DNA of 64,000 nucleotides from Viscum album (GCA_963277665.1 OY728130.1:1364422393-1364486392); one strand, 5' to 3'; shown: positions 1 to 13,296, numbered from the stretch's first letter. The notes: a model not told the origin generated them from the letters alone. Numbers and translations: made by a program.

Positions 1-532
1 TGTAAAAAAATAGTACTTATTTTATCACATGTATATAATTGTTCCATTGAAATTACCATGATTGGGAAATTAAATCTGTAATATAATTAGATTAAATTGA
101 ATTTCCATATGATGATTTAATGGTTTGAGTTTGGGGAAATTATAAATTGGTAGAATTGGATTAATTAATTTGTTAATTAATTATTAAAATGATTTTATTT
201 TTTAATTATTGTGATATTTTAATTATATAATTGATCAATAAAATGGGATTGTGTAATTGGTTAATTACTGGGATGTGGAATAGATTTATAAATGGAACAA
301 TGGATTGTTTGTTTTAACCCTGAATGGTTAATGGGTTATTCGATTAAAATGTTGATAATTAGTTTAATGATGAATTTTTCATATTATTTAATTTGATAAA
401 ATTGATGAACCATGTTTATTTTTCTATTTAAAATGGAATATCAGGTTGTTAATTTTTTTTAATATGGTTAATTTTGGTTAAAATTGTTAGATGTGGAATT
501 TGTGATATATTGTTATATTTTTACAAATGGGA
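1..532. other. AT-rich DNA without a recognisable gene
   Basis: This stretch is AT-rich with many TTAATT-type words and no reading frame of useful length on either strand. I found no primer site, polypurine tract or protein similarity. It is probably part of the same repeat that continues to about 2690, but its type cannot be assigned. Confidence 0.5.
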
Positions 533-1000
533 TGTGGGACATGGATTGATTCTTCAATTACCCATGTGTTCTTAGACATGTCATTCTAGGCCTACATGGA
601 TGCATCTGATAATGAGTGTAGGCGATGTACTGATTCTTGAGGACACCACATTTGTGATCGATTGATAACGTGTGTCATACATGGATGGATGCTTAAAAAT
701 TACACATGTTAGATTTATTTCTAAATGGGTTTTGGGACACATACTGATGTTTCAATTATCCATAAGTTCCTAGCTATAGAGTTCTCAGCCCAGAACAATG
801 CATGGGATAATTAGTGTGGGACAGAGACTGATTCTTCGAAATCCCACTTGAGTGATTTACTAAAAAGGTGTGTGGAACATAGACAGATGATTCAAAATCC
901 CACTTTTGTGATTGATTGAAAATTGGGGTTTAGGACACAAATTGATGCTTTAAATACAAATACAATTCTATAAATGGACTTTTGGGCACAAAAAGTTTAC
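533..1000. repeat. Degenerate short tandem repeats
   Basis: A loosely repeated module appears several times: a GTGGGACA- or GTGTGGAACA-like start, then GATTGATTCTTC-like sequence, then a CCCACNTGTG- or CCACATTTGTG-like end. Copies can be seen near 533, 640, 680, 735, 820 and 870, at irregular spacing of roughly 50 to 110 bases and with heavy divergence. No coding potential is visible. Such modules are common in the non-coding parts of long plant LTRs, but I cannot show that this is an LTR. Confidence 0.45.
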
Positions 1001-1053
1001 ATTATACTATTGTTCCAATTAGACATGCTATGAATTGAAATTAAATGGATAAT

Positions 1054-2690
1054 GAAATACCATGTGATAATGAATTTTGATTGTCTATGTTATATGTGAT
1101 AACCCTTGGGGAATGTTTAGATTGCAGCATGGGATAAAGAAGGTATTTATGGGTTAGGTGTCTTCATGAACCCGAGAAATTATGTAGTTAATTGGTGAAT
1201 AATGAAATGTGATAACTATTTACTTTATGCATTGTAAAATATTCATTAAAATATTTTATACACTTTTATTGACTGGATATTGTTTCAGATACCATTAGTG
1301 GTGGCCTACTATGTTTTTCAGAAACCCTACTTGGTCTTCTCGATCAGTACCTGAATAAACTTCACAATTTATGCATAGAATAAGGGAAAGAGGCCTACAT
1401 TACATAGATGAGTTTGGATCGAGCATGGAAGACGGTACCAGACATGGTGTCAGGACCTGGATGGGAGTTTTAGTGTGCCTTTATTTCGGTTTTAAATTTG
1501 ACCATTGACACGTACTTGGAATGAAATATCTATAGTTTTGGTTTGGATATTGTATTCATATTTTAGTCATCATATAAAACTCTTTTTTCAGATTTTTGGT
1601 CATATTATTTGTTTATTCTTATTTATTTTCACAATTATTTTTCTTTGATAAATAGGGAATATTATCCCTATGGTATCTATATTATATCTTCATTTCAAGT
1701 CAGTTGCCTCTGACATATAGGGAGGTTTACCTAAGTTCATGTAACTAACCGACTTAGGGAAGCAATGTGTGTCACTCAGGTCAAGACACTACAAAGTTGT
1801 ATGAATGGTAGGTTTTAATCATCTGTCCTATGGGTTAAAGACCCTAAATTTTTTGTATTAGAATATGGATCCAGTTATCCATGATAAGATTTCAAATTAT
1901 ATAGATAGTGAAATACCATGTGAAAATGAATTTTGATCATCTATGTGATATGTGATAACCCTTGTGGATAGTTCATAATCTTGCAAAAGCAGAATCAATA
2001 ATGGATTGGTTGGGTGTGTTCATGAAGCTGAGAAATTATGGGGTTAACTAAATAATAATGAAATGTGATAACTATTTACTTTATTCATTTTAAATTATTC
2101 TTTAAACAACTACATAAACTTATATTGTTAAGTAATTGTTTTAGACATCATCAGTGGTGGCCTACAGAGTTGTAATCACACCGTACTAGGGTAGTCTGAT
2201 CGGTACCCAAATAGACATAATGTTTGCAGGATCATATATGGGAAAGATCCCTATTCTAGATGGATGAGTTGGGATAGATCATTGATGAGGGAATATAAAT
2301 GGTATCAGGACCCTCTTAGAATTTTCAGTGTGTCCTTCATTTGGTTTTTCATTTTTACCTAACGCATACATAACGTGACATATCTTCTGTTTTGGTTTGG
2401 ATATTGTATTCTTCTTTTAGTCATCATGTGATACTATTTTTTCTATTTATTGATTATATCATTTGGTTATTTTTTATTATTTCCACTTTTGTGATGCTTT
2501 GATAAATATGGTATAGTATCCCATTGGTATATATATTAGACCCTCGCTGCTAGTCGGTAGCCTCTGGAATACAGGGAGGCACATCTGAGGTCAGGTAACC
2601 GAACATATTGAAGAAACGATGTGTGGAACCCTGTACAGGGTTCTACAAAAAGGACTGAGACCTGCACTCTTGGATCCAGTAAAAAAACTT
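1054..2690. repeat. Approximately 856-bp tandem duplication (two copies)
   Basis: Copy A (about 1054-1905) and copy B (about 1910-2690) align along most of their length at an offset near 856 bases. Shared landmarks are GAAATACCATGTGA (1054 and 1910), GATAACCCTTG, CATGAA with GAGAAATTATG, AATGAAATGTGATAACTATT, AGTGGTGGCCTAC, GGTTTGGATATTGTATTC and a GGATCCAGT-like end (1868 and 2672). The copies are clearly diverged, so the duplication is old. No reading frame is conserved between them. A perfect 16-base palindrome, AACCCTGTACAGGGTT, lies at 2627-2642 in copy B only. Confidence 0.65.
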
Positions 2691-5600
2691 GACGTATATT
2701 TTTTATAAAATGTAATTTAATATATAATTTGCCTTACACATCTAAGGATCTTTTTTAATCTAGGATTTGGAAAAAAAGGACAAACCAATACAATATATAA
2801 GAGTTTAATAATAATTATATATAATTTTTTGACACCACTCATGCTCTCTCATTAAAAAATTTGAACACCATTATAACATTTAAAAATATTTCTATTTTTT
2901 TCAAATATAGGGAGAGCAGAAAATTTCCCAACAATGGGTTCTAAAAACTAGTGAAAATGCATTTTATAAATAATGTTTGAACAATATTTTTGAAAAGTTT
3001 TCTTATATGAAAAATATAATAAAAATTTATTAATATATTTTCAAAATATTACTCTAGGGTTTTCAAAACATATAACCATCGAAAATACATTTAAAAACAA
3101 TTACAATACAAATCTCTTTGAACACATAATTTTGAATTTTTTTCCGTTTTATAAAAAAATTATATAATAAATATTTTGAAAAAAAAATTGAACTAGGTGT
3201 TTCAAAATATATAACCATAAATAATTATTTAAAAAAAATTAAAAATACATATCACTTTACGAATAAAATTTCATTTTAGAACTTGAGAACATTTGAAAAT
3301 AATTGGAATTCTCCTTAATGTTTTTAAAACCTTCAGTTTTAAAATAATATTTTTGTATGGAAAGAAATAATTCTATGAAAAACATAATATATCCATGAGG
3401 CCACTTGCAGTTTCACTTTTTGACAAATTCTGCTTGAGGATCTAGGTTCACTCTCTATTAAACATAATAAAAATTGATACACAAGTACTGATTGTTATAA
3501 GAACATTTTTGATTGGGTTTCTTTTCTTATTAAATTCCACTGAAAGAACCTTTCAAAACCTATATAAATTATTTTCAATACGAAATATTTTTATATCACA
3601 TAATTTTTTATCAAAATATGATTTTATTAAAACACTATATATTAAAATAAATCCAATATACAAAATTAACAATTACATAATATATATAATGAGAGAAATA
3701 AATATTAGAATTTGAAAGTCAAAAAAAATTCTATAATTTCAATATAATAATAAAATATATATGTATCTACAATCATGATCAATAAACACATGATTAAATT
3801 TAACATTTCATTAATAATATGATAACCATAAAATCAATTTGAACTGGTAAATAATTTTATTTAAATATATGAACATAAAATGAAACAATTATTCAATTTA
3901 AATACCCCTTTGAATAAAGACTATAATATTTTCATTTTTGAAAGGACTTACATAATTTTAAAGTTATGAGTTTTGAAAAATAATTTCCAATACATAAAAT
4001 AATTGTTTGAAAATATACATTGTATATATAAAATATTAGTAATGTTAAATTACTATTCCTTTATATAAAATAATAGAAGATAAATATAGTCTTAATGATA
4101 AAATAATTTTCTTAAAAAAATAAATACCTTACATAGATGTTTTAACAATAATAAGAATAAAAAATTAATAATGAAAAAAAATCCCCTTTAAAAATATAGA
4201 TTTGTTTTAAAAAAAGGGGTTTGTATAATATAATTTATATCTTTGAAAATTTGAATTGCTTTAAATTAACTTTCTAACATAAAATAGTAATTTTTAAATT
4301 ATGATCACATATATTTTGCTAAGAAAATATAATCCCCTTACATTAACCAGCTAACCAAACATCTACAGAATTCACCTATTTGAAATAGTGCTAAACCTTC
4401 TTCCCTAAAGACTTAACTCAATCTCATATTATCTCCACAACAATAGTGAAACACGCATTTTTATCAGGGAGGCTTATAAAACTTTCATTTGATGCAAACC
4501 CTAATGGAATAAATCTTATTTATAATCCCCATATTTTTAAAAATCATTCAATTATTTATTAAATTAATTTTTTTTTAAAAACTATTTCAGATGACTTCAA
4601 AATTGTGGGGTTTTTTTGTACACATTTTTCATTCCTAATAAAAAATGATTTTTTCCTAGTATTTTTATGTAGTTTTCTTATTTCATTAGTTAATCCATAA
4701 GAAACTTTATTTATAATATTTCTATATATATATATATAAAATATTACATATATATCCTATATATTTTTCACGTTTATATTTTTACATAACGTTAATAAAT
4801 TATATATATTTATATCATATAAATTTTAACATATATATATATCAGCAATTAAAAGAGTAGATATATATATCATATATAAATTTTTTCTCTCCCTCGTTTT
4901 CTCCTCACCCCTTACACATCACACCCATTCACCTATATATCTATATATTGAGCTTTATGACTTCATTCTTATATGAATATATATATATATGTACATATAT
5001 ATATACATACATATATATATATATATATTCTAACATATATATATAATTCTTATATATTATAAGACACACACATATATATATTTACAAATATATAACATGT
5101 ATATAAGTTTCAATATATATATATATATATATAAAATCAATATATTTATAATATATATATATATATATTGATTCCTAACTCCACGCACCTCATTGACAAC
5201 TTTGGTTCCATACACTACAAACCACACACATCACATTTTTCCAATTTTGAATATTATTTTTTTAAACACCTAATCATGTGCCACACAATATATATATATA
5301 TATAATATTTTTCATACAAGAAGCTTCATATATATGATTATAATTATATATAAACCAATTATAAGTATATATACATACTTATACAAATAGTTCATATATA
5401 TACCAATATATATATATATATATATATATTAAATACTATTTTATAACACTTTTTTACAAACATAGTCTCAAAGTTTATAACCAGTTAAATAAATGTATAT
5501 ATACAAAAATATATTTGTACATATACATATATGGTTATTCTTCTAGTTTGAAACATATATAGATTAACATATTTTTTACATCTTATACATATATAAATTC

Positions 5601-6235
5601 ATATATACTTACATACAGCTATATATATATATATATATATCAAAAATCTTATTTTAAATTTTATATATATTATCATAAATTACTATTTTTATGTGGAATA
5701 ATAAATATATTACTTGATAAAAAAATTACATATTTTTATTTTTAGATAACTCATTCTATATGTCTTGGAATATTCATTTCAAATTTATTTTTTAATATTT
5801 CTAGATAAATTTCATATTTCATATATTTTTATTCCTAAAGTTATAATTAATGAACACATGTTCATATATTTATACATAAAATAAAATATTAATTTATAGT
5901 GCATCCTCATAAAATATGATTTGTCTTATAATTATATGATTTTTTAAATAAATTATATAAATATATATATTAGAATATCACATTCAATCCTCTTAAAAGG
6001 AATTGATCCCCCAAAATTATTTTTACATAGTTAAATAAATTATGAATTTCCACATCAAGAATTAGGAAAATTATGATTCCTTAAATTTATATATTCTTTA
6101 GATTCTCCTAGAGTTTAATTATCAAGAACCTGAAAAATAAAACATCTAAGTCTTAAATTTGACTAGAAATAAAATCTTTTTGATCTCTAAAGTTGTCTAA
6201 ACTATTCCTCTAATACCTAGTGTAATTGATTATGG
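2665..6235. repeat. AT-rich repeat unit 1 of about 3.57 kb
   Basis: This unit is the first of two diverged direct copies. Blocks that line up with unit 2 include GGATCCAGTAAAA (2672, counterpart near 6247), TATTACTCTAGG near 3050 with the matching block near 6628, the GAGGCCACTT block at 3397 (counterpart 6990), ATTTTTATCAGGGAG near 4457 (counterpart 8028) and the TTGATTCCTAACTCCA block at 5167 (counterpart 8711). Offsets stay between about 3540 and 3595, and identity is roughly 70 percent by eye. No gene is visible; the 68-codon frame at 3509-3715 is not conserved in unit 2. It may be an LTR of an unidentified element, since a TTATAAG box with a following CCTCC is visible on the minus strand near 4470, but no primer site was found. 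Confidence 0.6.
4715..5640. repeat. Cluster of (TA)n microsatellites
   Basis: Repeated runs of TATATATA, several of 14 to 26 bases, alternate with short CA-rich and unique spacers. The corresponding part of unit 2 (8340-9160) has a similar cluster, so the microsatellite-rich character is an old property of the repeat, while individual tract lengths differ. Confidence 0.85.
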
Positions 6236-8496
6236 CCCACACTTCTGGATCTGGTGAAAAAATAGGTTGTATAATTTTTTAGTAAAAGGTACCGAAGATA
6301 TACAATCAATAACACATCTGAGTATCTTTTTCATTTTAGGGTTCACTAGAAAAGGAAACTCCATTAGAATAAATTAGAGTTTGATATGATTTATCTACAA
6401 AACTTTGTATGAATTCACTCTCACAAGCTACCTAATAAAGTAATACTCTATTATAACTTCTAATGAGACAATGAAAAAAATTTTGAAATGTAGGGTGAGA
6501 ATTTTTTTTCCTAGGGGCGGGTTTTAGAAACCAACAAAAATCATTTTTATAAATACTATTAAAGAACTATTTTGAAAACATTTTATTATATATTAAATAT
6601 AAAACATTTGATAAGTACAATTTAAAAATATTACTCTAGATTATTTAAAATATATAACCATATAAAATACTATTAAAAACCTACAAAAATAAATAAATAT
6701 ATTTTTAATAAATTATTTTGAAAACAACTTCCCTTTATATAAAATCGTTTGATATAATAAATAATTTTTTTCAAAAATGTAAAACTATGGTTCAAAAAAT
6801 ATATGACAACATAAAGTAATTTTTGAATACTGTTAAAAATACATATCACTTTGAGAACATTATTTCATTTCAAACCATAATTATCATTTAAAATACTTGC
6901 ATTTCTCCTTAAATTTTTTAAAACATTCCATTCAAAAATGATAACTTTTTCTAGAATGTATTAATAATTAGAAAACCTTAATAAATCTATGTGGCCACAT
7001 TTTGTATCTAATTTTGGATGACACCTCTTAGAGGTTATGGGTCCACTCCCCATTCCTCATAACCACATTTGATACCCAAGTTCTGAGTTTTATTGAAATA
7101 TTTTAATGGAGTTTCTTTTTTCATGTAATTTCCTCTAAATATAATTTCAAAAAATATATCAATTATTTTGAAGAGAAATTTTTTTCATATCAAATAATTT
7201 TTATAAAAATATGATTTTATGAAAATACCATGAGTTAGGATAAATGTATACCACATAATAAATACTTACATAATATATATAAAGATAGAATTAACATAGG
7301 AAATTTCACATCAAAAAAATTGTTGAATGTAAATGTCAAAATAGAATATGACCACAAATTAAATAATGATTAAAATCCATATATTTAAAATGAAATATCA
7401 TGAACAAAATGATAACTAAAAAATCAATTTTATCTTTTAAATAATTTTTTTAAAATAGAATAACATAAAATGATACACTTTGTTATTTTAATCTCAACAT
7501 ATAATTAAGAAAATTAAATATACTTTTCAATAGGACTTAGTTAATTTGAAAATTAGATGTTTTGAAATTTCATTTCATATACATAAGAAATATTTTTAAA
7601 ATAAAAAACTATTACATAAAGTAATAGTAACATTAAATTTTAATATCCTTATATAAAATAATAAAATATAAATACAGTTTTAATGATAAATATATTTCTT
7701 AAAAAAATCCATTACACATGGGGATTTAAATTAAAAAATGCATAGCATAATAGTTTTGAAAAAAAAATAATTTTTTTAATATATAGTACTTTTTCATTTA
7801 AGAAATTATTGATTGAAAAAATTTAGGTCTATTCAAGTAACTTCGTTACATAAAATAATAAAATTTAAATTGTAATCATATATACATTGATAAAAATTAT
7901 AATCTTCATACCTTAAATATCTGACCAATAATCACTATATCTAAACTATTTAAAAACTATGTTGAACATCCTTCCACGAAACCACAACTCACACTCACAC
8001 TATCTATACAAATAGAGAAACAAAAGTATTTTTATCAGGGAGTTTGATAGTGTGTCATTTGATATAGAACCTATGGGAGGTTCACCTACTTATAAGCCAC
8101 ACATGTTTAACAAATGATCCAATTATTTAGTCAATTGATTAATTATATACATATACAACTATTTGTGAAGACATCTAAATAGTGGTTGATTTTTCAGTAC
8201 ATTTTTCTTTTCGATTATGAAAAATGATATTTGTTTATTTGTTTTCTTTTCTTCATTCCATAACCCTTAAGGAACATTATTTATCAATTAAGTTTGTGTG
8301 TGTGTGTGTGTAATATAACATATATCAAACATAAATATGTCACATATATATTTATATATAATATTTACATCATATAAATATTTAAAACATATAATTTTTA
8401 ATATATATATATATATCTACATGTAAAAGAATATATATGTATAACATATATATGATTTCTCTCTACAAAGTTTTCCCATACCTTACATGCCACACA

Positions 8497-8529
<33 letters not shown>

Positions 8530-9206
8530 TGATTTCATATGACATAATTACTACTTGAATATATATATATATATTCTAACATATATATATAACTCATATA
8601 TACTAAAACAATTATATATATTAACATATATTTTAACATATATATAAAATGTATATAAGTTTAAATGTTTATATATGTGTGTTTAATGTTCATATATATA
8701 TATATATATATTGGTTCCTTACTCCATACACCACACACACCGCTTTGGTTTATTATGCCACACAACACAAACACCTCCTTTTTACACGTTTTTATATTAT
8801 TATTATAAACCCCCAATCACATGCCCCAATTATATATTAGTAATATATGTTTTTTAAAAAATAAAATTCATGTATATATATATTCATCATAAGTATATAT
8901 ATATATCTATACTACATATATATAACAATATTCATTAATTTATTTATATTGATTAAATATAATTTTATAATCATTTTTCTACATAGTCCAAAATTTTATA
9001 TAAAATTATATATATATACATATATATATATACATATACATAGATGGTAATTCTTTCCATTTACCACATATATATATATTTATTTAAAAAAATTCAACAT
9101 ATTATTTATTTATATATTCATATATATTTACATGCAACTATATATATATATATATATCTTAATTCATATTTTATATTTTATATATCATTTATTAAATTTA
9201 TATTTC
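6236..9206. repeat. AT-rich repeat unit 2 (interrupted; resumes at 50840)
   Basis: This is the second copy of the approximately 3.57-kb unit. It is interrupted at 9211 by the chromovirus insertion and continues after 50839: the sequence from 50840 resumes the alignment with unit 1 near 5700 (ATATAACACTTGATA against ATATTACTTGATA). Content is the same as unit 1: AT-rich, no gene, microsatellites in the distal third. Small frames at 8649-8840 and 9044-9403 are low-complexity and not conserved in unit 1. Confidence 0.6.
8295..8311. repeat. (TG)n microsatellite
   Basis: An uninterrupted TG dinucleotide run of 17 bases, absent from the matching position in unit 1 and so gained after the duplication. 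Confidence 0.9.
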
Positions 9207-9211
9207 CATAT
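9207..9211. other. Target site duplication of the chromovirus, left copy
   Basis: CATAT lies immediately outside the left end of the chromovirus LTR. The identical CATAT is found directly after the right end at 50835-50839. A 5-bp duplication is what Ty3/gypsy integrases generate. Sequence continuity of the surrounding repeat across this site supports the call. Confidence 0.88.
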
Positions 9212-10422
9212 TATCACAACCTGTCCAGTTGGGCCCATGTTGTGACTACCCCAAGCTCGCCTCTCGAAGGCCAGGGGTTCGCGACGAGCACCAAAGGCAT
9301 CAACCAGCAAGTGGGAGACATTTTACTGAGTACTTTTATGTACAAACACACGCAACCACATCCCAACACACAGAGGAGGGGAAACAAGTACCACAAAAAC
9401 TAGCTAAGTGCAAGTACAACTAAAAGTTAGTGGGTCAGAATATAAAACCAACAAGAACTGAAAACAGCAAGTACCACAAGTAAACTCTGAGGGCCATCCG
9501 TAGAAAACCCCACCTGATCGGGAGAGTGGTGAAGCTATTGGAAGCTGAAGTAATACGTCATGTCTTCTCGGTCCTACTGGGCCCTGCCTGGTCCTAGGCC
9601 ACCAAGTCCATTGTCGCGACGTCCGTCAATCCCATCTCCCTGATCACCCCTATCATAACACTGGTCGTCTACACCAGAAACAACACATGCGAGCGAAGCC
9701 TGTGCAGGGGTGAGTAACACAGTACTCAGTAAGGACCCAAAAATAAAAAGAAAAGAACACAGATCAATTCCTCAATCAAACATGAAACACAAGTCAGCTC
9801 ACACCATGTATATTCTAGTGTAGTAATAGTAACATCATCAATCACATCATCGAACAACTCCTCTGCTGGAAACTCATCCTCCAACAAGTACAGTGGGCCT
9901 ACTGGGTAACACAGTGCCGCTTCCAACTAACATTGAACTACTATGGTACTCATCCTTGATGAGTACAATGGGTATGTTGTGTCACATAGAGCCTCTCCCG
10001 ACCGTGGTCTTGTCGAGTCAGATAGAGCTCCTTCCCACCATGGCCGAACTGAGGTACTCCTCGTGTCAAGTATGATCAATCTTCCAGGTCACACAAAGCT
10101 GCTCCCCACCATGGGCATATTGGGTCACATAGAGTCGTTTCCCGCTGAGCCACCAGCGAGCAGTTTTCATGTCTCATCCAACAACAGAGTTCTGTATGTA
10201 GCGCATTTGGGAGAACCAGCCCCCAATCCATTTACTTCTTCTCCCGATCCATGAAATTCACCACAAGTAATTCTGAAAGATCCTCCACCTAGAGAGGGTC
10301 CCAACGTCGTAAACGACCCGTCAATCAGACGCCTGATTTGCATGATACGGGCGTTTTAGTAACCAGGGGGCCAGTTGTGATTAGGCTCAGCCCGATCCGA
10401 TCGGACGGACCTGACCAACCCA
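9212..10422 (-). repeat. Chromovirus 3' LTR, outer part (U5 side)
   Basis: This segment aligns with 47886-49068 of the 5' LTR. Shared blocks are GTGACTACCCCAAG, AAGTGGGAG then CATTTTA, AACACACNGA, CACCTGATC with GGGAGAG, and the repeated GGTCACACA / GGTCACATAGAG phrases near 10080-10130 and 48630-48780. The terminal TG has become TA (9212-9213), a G-to-A transition expected from methyl-cytosine decay. It ends at 10422, where the gag-only array begins, and its continuation is 41248-43045. Open frames of about 60 to 120 codons here overlap on both strands and are not conserved in the other LTR, so they are not called as genes. Confidence 0.87.
10418..10422. other. Probable target duplication of the gag-only array, left copy
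   Basis: ACCCA precedes the first 4.45-kb LTR and ACCTG (41248-41252) follows the last. They differ by two transitions. Both derive simply from an ancestral ACCCG by one CpG decay event each (G to A on one side, C to T on the other). The uninterrupted chromovirus 5' LTR has ACCTG at the same place (near 49070). Confidence 0.6.
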
Positions 10423-12485
10423 TTTAACACCTCATGATTTCATAGTACGTTATCTCATTAATGTAATTAAATAGCTTGTGCTACATGCAATACGGAGTTT
10501 GAGCGCACCACAACATACTAAACTAACCGTTCAAAAAGTGGTTATGAATAATATTAACTGAATTTTGAATCTTATATACTCAATATATTTTTAACATACA
10601 TATTATGTGTTTTTTAGACATAATATAAGAAAAAATTCATTTTTTTGGATAAAATAAGTATTTTTCAAAAAAATGAAATTTTACTGCCTTTGAATGGAGA
10701 ATGCTTTTTAAGATAAATAATTGACACTTTTATATATTCAATTTAATGGAATTAAATTATTCTTTATAATAGGTACATAAAAATTTAGTATGGAGTATTT
10801 TTTAGTACTTTTATGATAACTTTAATATTTAGACGAACCGTGAAAAATACTGCGTTTTAATTGAAGACAACTTTTTTAATCGAAATAATTTATAGTGATA
10901 AATTTTGAATTGTAATGGTTTAAAAGTATAATTAGATTATATTTTTATAATTTAGAACAATTTAGGAAATTTTAAGTAATTTCACATTAAAATTTGGCAT
11001 AAACACAAGTCATTCTTTTGATAGTTTTTACTCTTTTAAAACCCGCTTTTTGGTTTTGACAATGGGACTTAATTTTAAATTAATAAATTAAACATATATG
11101 TTTTTAATTTGGTAAAATAGACTCCATTTTGAATTTGGAATATCAAAATTATCTTAGGGTAGTTTTTTGGTATTTTTCAGAAAACTTTCAATTTTTGATG
11201 AATAGTGAAAACAATGTGTTATTATATAAAACCGACTTTTTATTTAAATAATTAGTTATATTATTTGAATTTATTTTAGTTCAAAATAGATACATAATAC
11301 CTATATATGGTCAACATAGTTCATTGGAGTCATTTTAAAATGATTATATATATATAATTTTATCGAACATTTTACTATCTTTTATGCACCTTCTAAGAGC
11401 ATTTGCAAATTTGTATAAAACTTAATTTTACAACTTTTGTGAGTTGAATTTCAAAATTCAGAGAGGAAATGTTAATATAAGTAAGTAAAATGTTGGTCAA
11501 TAAGAGGAAAATAATTTTGGATGAATAGTAACTTTTGACTTTTATTTACCACGGTTAAAAGTAAATAGGGTAATTAAGGGTAAAAATTATATCATAATTA
11601 CCCTAACTCATGTCCTAATTCTAAGAATAATTCGACAAAAAACAACCTTAGGAATAAAATATCCTCGTATTTGGTCCACTTCGATTAGATTAGGACATTT
11701 ATTATTATTTAATTTAAATAAGAGTTAAAAGAGTTAAATTCAATGTTTAATAACTCAACCATTTTTAATATAAGGTTATACATAATATAAATTTTAATAT
11801 AAATATTCATTATAAAGATAAATATATTTCATACATAATTATAATTTATTTAAAATTTTTAGACATTAAATAATCTAATTTATTTATGACACAATGATGG
11901 GGCAGTAATTACCTAAATAATAAAATATTAAGATAATTGTTATTATAAATATCCAAATAAATGTAATTTTAGACTTTTGATGAATTACACTAATTTTCTA
12001 GGTAAATATGACATCTTATTATTGAACATATGAATTTATTTTTATCTAATAAAGATGTTAGTACTTTAACACAAATAATTTATTAAATAATGTCAAAATT
12101 GACATAATTGAGTTTGTAAAATAAAAACTATATTATTGGTTGATATAATATTCCTAAAAATCTAAGGTTCGGAAAAAGTTCCTTCATAATATTATATATT
12201 TCATTATTGAACCTATTGGGGTTATCATGGTAGTTTATATTATGTTTATTAACCATAAAATATAAAAATACAAGGAGACATGGTAAATGTCAAACTATTT
12301 AACTAAGAGTTAAATCTAATAGATAAGGTTAATATAGCGACTGAAACCTGTCTAAAACCTATTGGTTGAGTGGTTTTTAACTTATCTACACCTTAAACTT
12401 TATATAATTCATTTTGGAGCCATTAGAAACCGAAACTGAATTTTTTATAAAATAATATTTTAATATTTTCCTAAAGTGACCCTCA

Positions 12486-12505
12486 CCTCTCTTATAAAAG
12501 GGCAT
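12486..12505 (+). promoter_or_regulatory. TATA box region of LTR 1
   Basis: CTTATAAAAGGGCA lies about 2070 bases into the LTR within an unusually well conserved block that runs from GTGACCCTCACC to CACACCTCCAAAGCC in all five LTRs. This suggests the U3/R boundary is near 12520 and that the R-U5 leader is about 2.3 kb. Confidence 0.7.
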
Positions 12506-12659
12506 TTACCCTTATCTTAATTTCACACCTCCAAAGCCTTTTGGTTCAGCAAAACCCTGCGCCAATATCCTCCCAACCTTACTACATTTATCCTAGAGGC
12601 CTTCCTTTGGTTATAAATGCATCCTATGAATCCCTTTTGATCAAATCAAAAGGAAGGAC

Positions 12660-12680
12660 CCGAAGAAGAGGCAAATATTT
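12660..12680 (+). other. Candidate splice donor, LTR 1 (mutated to GC)
   Basis: AAGAAGAG followed by GCAAAT. In LTRs 2 to 4 the same place reads AGAAGAGGTAAAT, a good match to the plant AG|GTAAGT donor. It lies about 170 bases after the TATA box. Its use is not shown by the sequence. Confidence 0.3.
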
Positions 12681-12835
12681 CATCCCCTCTTTCAGGTTCT
12701 TTTCTTTTTACACTTCCTCTTTCTTTGTTGTTTCCCTTATAATACATAAATCTAGTATATTATATATATTTTGATGTTATTATAAAAAATTTACAACCAT
12801 ATTCATTATTTTATTCATCCTATAATTGACAAAGT

Positions 12836-13296
12836 CACCATACGTGCATATGTATGGCTTACCGTCTCCACGTCGTGGTGTAGTTTGTTAATCAAACACT
12901 TCATTATTTGGATTTTTATAAGAATGAGTATAAATAATTTAAATAATAAATATAACATGTTAATTATTCTGTATATTTGATATATCATCCAATTATATAT
13001 TATTTTACCAACAATATAATGATATTATTGCTCGTGCATACGTACGGATTGTCGTCTCCACAACGTGATGAGATTCATTTCTGCATTCACCATTCAACGA
13101 TAATTTTAAAAATATATATTATTAATAAGTATGTAATATATGAAATAATAATTCTACTGAATATATAGATATATATATATATATTTACTTACATATATTT
13201 TATTCACTTACTTCCATTCAATAAGATTTGAAAACAGGAAAAACATTTATGCGTATGTACGTCCTACTGTCTCCATAAACGGTGTTTTCCATTTCA
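12836..13296 (+). repeat. Triplet of GC-rich hairpin motifs, LTR 1
   Basis: Three related motifs at 12836-12886, 13030-13076 and 13248-13290. Each has a TGCGTACGTACGG-like core followed after 2 to 5 bases by CCGTCTCCA or CGTCTCCA, then a complementary arm: CCACGTCGTGG in motif 1, CGTCTCCACAACG in motif 2 and, in motif 3, a mutated form (ACTGT instead of ACCGT) of the ACCGT-to-ACGGT stem. The motifs are markedly more GC-rich than the surrounding LTR. Confidence 0.75.

Noticed and set aside
3509..3715. Small membrane-like protein frames in AT-rich DNA (also 8649-8840 and 60298-60480)
   Set aside because: They have AT-rich, low-complexity translations rich in I, Y, F and N, and the first two are not conserved in the parallel repeat unit.
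12541..12774. A conserved small protein directly after the TATA box (also 38912-39118)
   Set aside because: Two LTRs keep a similar frame (SKGRTR motif), but LTRs 2 and 3 have in-frame stops at the same place, and the frame has no ATG at its start. Shared sequence is due to LTR homology.
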